Assembly: GCA_038232055.1 (NCBI GenBank) | Contig: JBBSIN010000032.1 | Location: 1-26,027 of the forward strand | Source: JBBSIN01 sp038232055 | Lineage (GTDB): Bacteria > Actinomycetota > Actinomycetes > JADGOV01 | Direction of reading: 5' to 3' | Length of the DNA stretch: 26,027 bases | Shown: positions 23,428 to 26,027 of the stretch, in pieces | How the letters are laid out: the number at the start of each line of letters is the position of its first letter | Position numbering within the stretch: the first letter of the stretch is position 1 | The notes under the pieces: generated by a model | Told to the model about the DNA's origin: nothing | Seen by the model: the letters and a program-made list of their open reading frames with translations, nothing else | Databases searched by the model: none | Program-made: the position numbers and the translations under genes

Positions 23428-23462
23428 GTTGTGTGTCGGTCGGGCCAGCCACGACACACAAC
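23428..23462. repeat. inverted repeat 2 with GTTGTGTGTCG arms
   Basis: An 11-bp perfect inverted repeat, gttgtgtgtcg (23428-23438) with cgacacacaac (23452-23462), encloses a 13-base loop. With the first repeat it makes four copies of TTGTGTGYCG in 121 bases. Between them lies gtgcacaatatcgg (23400-23413), a possible degenerate half copy. They could be paired operator sites for the next gene, or an intergenic repeat element. Confidence 0.85.
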
Positions 23463-23541
23463 GGTCCTCGGACGGGAAGCGTGCCGATGTCGTGGTACTC
23501 CTCTGGTCTGGCCGGACGGATCACGGGGGAAGACATCGGAC

Positions 23542-24432
23542 GTGTCTATCGCACGCCGCTGCCGCTCGCTCGTGCGCGAGGTGCGGCACACGATGCGCGA
23601 CCACGACCTCATGCTCATCGCGGCCGGCGCCACGGTCTACCTGGCGATCGCCGTCGTGCCCCTGCTCCTCGTGGCGGTGCGGCTCTCGGCAGCGGTCGCC
23701 GGTCGGGCCCGGATCCGTGATCTGGGCGCGGAGGTGGCACACCTGCTGCCCTCGACGCTGGGCGCCGACCGGCTGCTGAGTGACCTCGTCGAGGCGGGCA
23801 GCGGGCTGGGCTGGAAGGCCGCGCTGCTCTCGCTCCTGCCGGCCTCCCTGTACGGCGAGGGCCTGCGCCGCGCCTTTCTGCGCTTCTCGCCGCGCCGCGA
23901 CGGGGCTGTCTCGGCGGCATGGAGCGGACGGCTGCTGAGCCTGCTGCTCATGGCGCTCTCGCCGTTGCTGACCATCGCCGTGCTGGTGGCCAGCACCTGG
24001 ATCGCCCACGCGGTCGGCACCGGGATCGGCGCGACGCTGCTCGGCGGCTACCTCGCGTTCCTGACCGCCTGGGTCCTCGTCAGCCTCACCCTCGTGGTCC
24101 TTTACCGCGCCATCGCCCCGGACCGGCCGGCATTGCGGCCGCTGCTGCTCGGCGCGTTCGGCACCGGCTCGTTCGTCGCCGGCTTCCTCGTCGGGTTCGC
24201 GATCTTCCTGCAGCTACCGATCCAGGTCGGCGGCGCGTACGGCGGCTTCTGGGCCGCCGGCGCCGCGGCCGTCGCCGGCGGCTGGCTGCTGATGCTGCAC
24301 ATCATCGTGCTGATCGGCCACACCGTGACGCTCTCGCTGGACCGCGCGGGCACGGAGCGGCGGCACGGCTCGGAGGTTGCGTCGCCGGTATCGTTAGGCC
24401 CACATCGCCGGCCCGAGGCGCACGCCCGATGA
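23542..24432 (+). CDS. YihY/BrkB-like multi-spanning membrane protein
   Basis: This 296-residue protein has about six membrane segments. Its N-terminus, SLVREVRHTMRDHDLMLIAAGATVYLAIAVVPLLL, resembles the start of the YihY/virulence factor BrkB family, where a basic amphipathic stretch leads to the first helix. A following SLYGEGLRRAFLRFSPRR loop is at the place of the family's conserved cytoplasmic segment. The last 25 residues are a hydrophilic His/Arg-rich tail. The family's function is unsettled. I chose GTG 23542, which has GGGGGAAG upstream; an ATG at 23593 would cut the basic segment. The pair of inverted repeats lies upstream. Confidence 0.8.
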   Translation: MSIARRCRSLVREVRHTMRDHDLMLIAAGATVYLAIAVVPLLLVAVRLSAAVAGRARIRDLGAEVAHLLPSTLGADRLLSDLVEAGSGLGWKAALLSLLPASLYGEGLRRAFLRFSPRRDGAVSAAWSGRLLSLLLMALSPLLTIAVLVASTWIAHAVGTGIGATLLGGYLAFLTAWVLVSLTLVVLYRAIAPDRPALRPLLLGAFGTGSFVAGFLVGFAIFLQLPIQVGGAYGGFWAAGAAAVAGGWLLMLHIIVLIGHTVTLSLDRAGTERRHGSEVASPVSLGPHRRPEAHAR

Positions 24433-24450
24433 CCTCGTGGCGTCCCGTGC

Positions 24451-24480
24451 CGGCAAGCGACGTACCGGCAAGCGACGTAC
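24451..24480 (+). repeat. 15-bp perfect tandem duplication before the glycosyltransferase
   Basis: The unit cggcaagcgacgtac is repeated without a gap (24451-24465, 24466-24480) and followed by a partial third copy, cggca. It lies between the stop of the YihY-like gene and the ribosome site of the glycosyltransferase. Confidence 0.95.
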
Positions 24481-24499
24481 CGGCAGGAAGTGCCAGCAG

Positions 24500-25477
24500 A
24501 TGACCGCGGCCCCCGACGACCGCGCCGCGCCTTCGCGCCCGGCCAAGTTGCGCGCCGAGTTGCGCCCGGTGGCGCCATCGCCCCTGGCTGCCGCGCCGTA
24601 CGTCACGATCGTGCTGCCCTGCTTCAACGAGCAGGATCACGTGCTGCTCGAGCTCGAGCGCATCACGGCCGCCATGGAGGCGAGCGGCTACTCCTACGAG
24701 CTGCTCGCCATCGACGACGCGTCGACCGACGACACGCTCGCCGTGCTGACGGCCGCGCTGCCCCGCTTCCCGAAGATGCGACTGCTGCCGTTCCATCGCA
24801 ACGGCGGCTCCGGTACGGCGCGCCGCATCGGCACCCAGCAGTCACGCGGCGAGATCGTGGTGTGGACCGACGCCGACATGACTTATCCGAACGAGCGGAT
24901 TCCGGAGCTCGTCGCGATGCTGGCGGAGGACCCGACCATCGACCAGGTCGTAGGCGCCCGCACGACGGAGGCGGGGCGCCTCAAGCTGCTGCGGGTGCCG
25001 GCGAAGTGGGTGATCCGCAAGATCGCCGAGCGGCTCACCGGGGTGCGAATCCCCGACCTCAACTCCGGGTTACGCGCCTTCCGGCGGGAGGCGGCGCTGC
25101 CCTACCTGCGGCTGCTGCCGCCGGGTTTCTCCTGCGTCACGACGATCACGCTGTCGTTCCTGTCGAACCAGCACGACGTCCGTTACGTACCGATCGACTA
25201 CGCAAAGCGCGCCGGCGAGTCGAAGTTCCACTTCACCAAGGACGCCTACCGCTACATCTTGCAGGTGCTGCGGATGGTGATGTACTTCGACCCGCTGCGG
25301 GTCCTCATGCCGGCCGCGCTGTGGCTGCTCGGCATCGGCGTCGCGAAGGGCGTCTTCGACGTCGTCGTCCACCCGGTGCGCATCGCCACCAACACCATCC
25401 TGCTGTTCATCACCGGTCTGGTGATCGGCTCTCTCGCCCTGCTGGCCGACCTCATCGTGCGCTCCCGCCCCGACTAG
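24500..25477 (+). CDS. family 2 glycosyltransferase, polyprenol-phosphate sugar synthase-like
   Basis: This 325-residue protein has a GT-A domain of family GT2: VTIVLPCFNEQDHVLLELER at the nucleotide-binding start, IDDASTDDT, and DADMTYPNERIPELVAML, whose D-A-D is the metal-binding DxD. Then come an RKIAERLTGVRIPDLNSGLRAFRRE-type block (seen at 25017-25087) and two C-terminal membrane segments (LMPAALWLLGIGVAKGVF; ILLFITGLVIGSLALLADLI). This layout fits dolichol/polyprenol-phosphate mannose- or glucose-transferases and their relatives; the donor is unknown. ATG 24500 has AGGAAG upstream. The gene overlaps the opposing methyltransferase by 26 bases (25452-25477). Confidence 0.9.
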   Translation: MTAAPDDRAAPSRPAKLRAELRPVAPSPLAAAPYVTIVLPCFNEQDHVLLELERITAAMEASGYSYELLAIDDASTDDTLAVLTAALPRFPKMRLLPFHRNGGSGTARRIGTQQSRGEIVVWTDADMTYPNERIPELVAMLAEDPTIDQVVGARTTEAGRLKLLRVPAKWVIRKIAERLTGVRIPDLNSGLRAFRREAALPYLRLLPPGFSCVTTITLSFLSNQHDVRYVPIDYAKRAGESKFHFTKDAYRYILQVLRMVMYFDPLRVLMPAALWLLGIGVAKGVFDVVVHPVRIATNTILLFITGLVIGSLALLADLIVRSRPD

Positions 25478-26027
25478 CGTCTGACCCTCGCGCCGCCGGC
25501 TTGCGGGCCATGGCGACCAGGCCGGTGCCGCGACCCGGAAAGGCCCGCTGCAGCAGCCGGAACGGCGACGTCGCCGCCTGCGTCACCACGCCCATCGCGA
25601 CGTTGTCGGGCTGGAACAGCCGACCCGAGGCGCTTGTGCGCGCCGACATGGGCGCCGCGGCCGTCGCCGCGCTGCGCCTGCGGCCGAGTGCGTTGCGCGC
25701 CGCCTCCAGGGCATAGCCGAGCGGCGCCCCGTAGACGACGACGTGCGCCTCGGTCAGGCCGGCCGCGGTGAGCAGCCGGCCCATCTCGTCGGGGTCGTAG
25801 CGGCGGAAGTGGCCCGCCATCTCGTCGGCGGCCGCGTAGCGCGCTCCAAACGCCGGGGTCGACAGCATCAGCCACCCGCCCGGACGCAGCCGCGCAGCCC
25901 ATTCGCCTAGCGCCTGCTCGTCGTCTTCGAGGTGCTCGAGCCACGCGCCGGCGCCCGCCCGGTCGAAGCGGGGGCCGGAGTCGAGCGCGGCCAGCGCCGC
26001 GTGGGGGACCGCTCCGCGTCCGCCGGC
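25452..26027 (-). CDS. SAM-dependent methyltransferase (N-terminus beyond window)
   Basis: The frame is open from the window edge, and 191 C-terminal residues are visible. The part seen fits a class I methyltransferase: AWLEHLEDDEQALGEWAARL, then RPGGWLMLSTPAFG, the post-motif strand typical of this fold, and HFRRYDPDEMGRLLTAAGL with YGAPLGYALEAARN. The SAM-binding glycine motif would be upstream, outside the window. The tail is Arg/Ala/Ser-rich. An internal ATG at 25868 would give 138 residues but would leave out conserved sequence. Its end overlaps the glycosyltransferase gene by 26 bases, convergent. The substrate is unknown; the neighbour suggests cell-envelope glycolipids or a lipid, which is a guess. 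Confidence 0.82.
   Translation of the reverse strand, partial: AGGRGAVPHAALAALDSGPRFDRAGAGAWLEHLEDDEQALGEWAARLRPGGWLMLSTPAFGARYAAADEMAGHFRRYDPDEMGRLLTAAGLTEAHVVVYGAPLGYALEAARNALGRRRSAATAAAPMSARTSASGRLFQPDNVAMGVVTQAATSPFRLLQRAFPGRGTGLVAMARKPAARGSDASRGGSAR

Noticed and set aside
23275..23541. CRISPR array in the region with repeated TTGTGTG motifs
   Set aside because: There are only two units, each an inverted repeat with a short loop, and no regular direct repeats or spacers of 30-40 bases; no cas gene is near.

Overview
The window is 26,027 bases of very GC-rich DNA with GTG and TTG start codons and many 4-base stop/start overlaps. It carries a WhiB protein, a SigR/RsrA thiol-stress pair, the tiny ribosomal protein bL37 and a short TB7.3-like biotin carrier protein. 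Together these point to an actinomycete (phylum Actinomycetota); I cannot name the genus. The part from about 12.8 to 22.2 kb resembles, from memory, the chromosomal neighbourhood of aroA, rsgA, sigR/sigH, rsrA/rshA and TB7.3 in Streptomyces and Mycobacterium. I therefore read it as core chromosome, not an island. I saw no tRNA, rRNA, CRISPR array, transposase, integrase or phage gene.

Layout. 1-4.8 kb: the end of a PfkB sugar kinase, a convergent serine beta-lactamase-like esterase, a YjbR/MmcQ protein, an MFS transporter and a CDF metal exporter. 4.9-8.2 kb: secreted or lipid-anchored proteins of unknown function (4916-6238, 6915-7358, 7534-8055) and a frameshifted gene for an allene-oxide-cyclase/dirigent-like barrel protein, with two strong terminator hairpins. 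8.2-11.4 kb: a VOC-fold protein, a large secreted PQQ-type sugar dehydrogenase with a PKD domain, and a small GlsB/YeaQ membrane protein. 11.4-17 kb (mostly minus strand): aroA-rsgA, then hisN, an RsbW-like ATPase and a REC-PAS-PAS protein, interrupted by a divergent ArsR-like/DUF2087 regulator.

17.2-19.8 kb (plus strand): a DksA/TraR-like zinc protein overlapping a WhiB regulator, an alpha/beta hydrolase, then sigR-rsrA behind a textbook SigR-type promoter. That promoter seems to drive a nearly leaderless, N-terminally extended SigR. 19.7-23.3 kb: bL37 nested in the 3' end of a DUF5317 membrane protein gene (minus), then biotin carboxylase, a biotin carrier protein and a lone PilT ATPase (plus). 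23.3-26 kb: two long inverted repeats sharing one motif, a YihY/BrkB-type membrane protein, a DPM-type glycosyltransferase, and a methyltransferase cut by the window edge.

Working together: SigR and RsrA form an autoregulated redox switch, with a WhiB iron-sulphur regulator and a DksA-like protein just upstream. aroA, hisN and rsgA are housekeeping (aromatic amino acids, histidine, 30S maturation). The carboxylase and carrier protein need a carboxyltransferase that is not in the window. No gene-free stretch exceeds 300 bases; the longest is 23275-23541, which holds the inverted repeats. The least explained items are the SigR' leader, the nested bL37 gene, the hairpin pair near 23.4 kb, and several 14-15 bp tandem duplications at gene ends.
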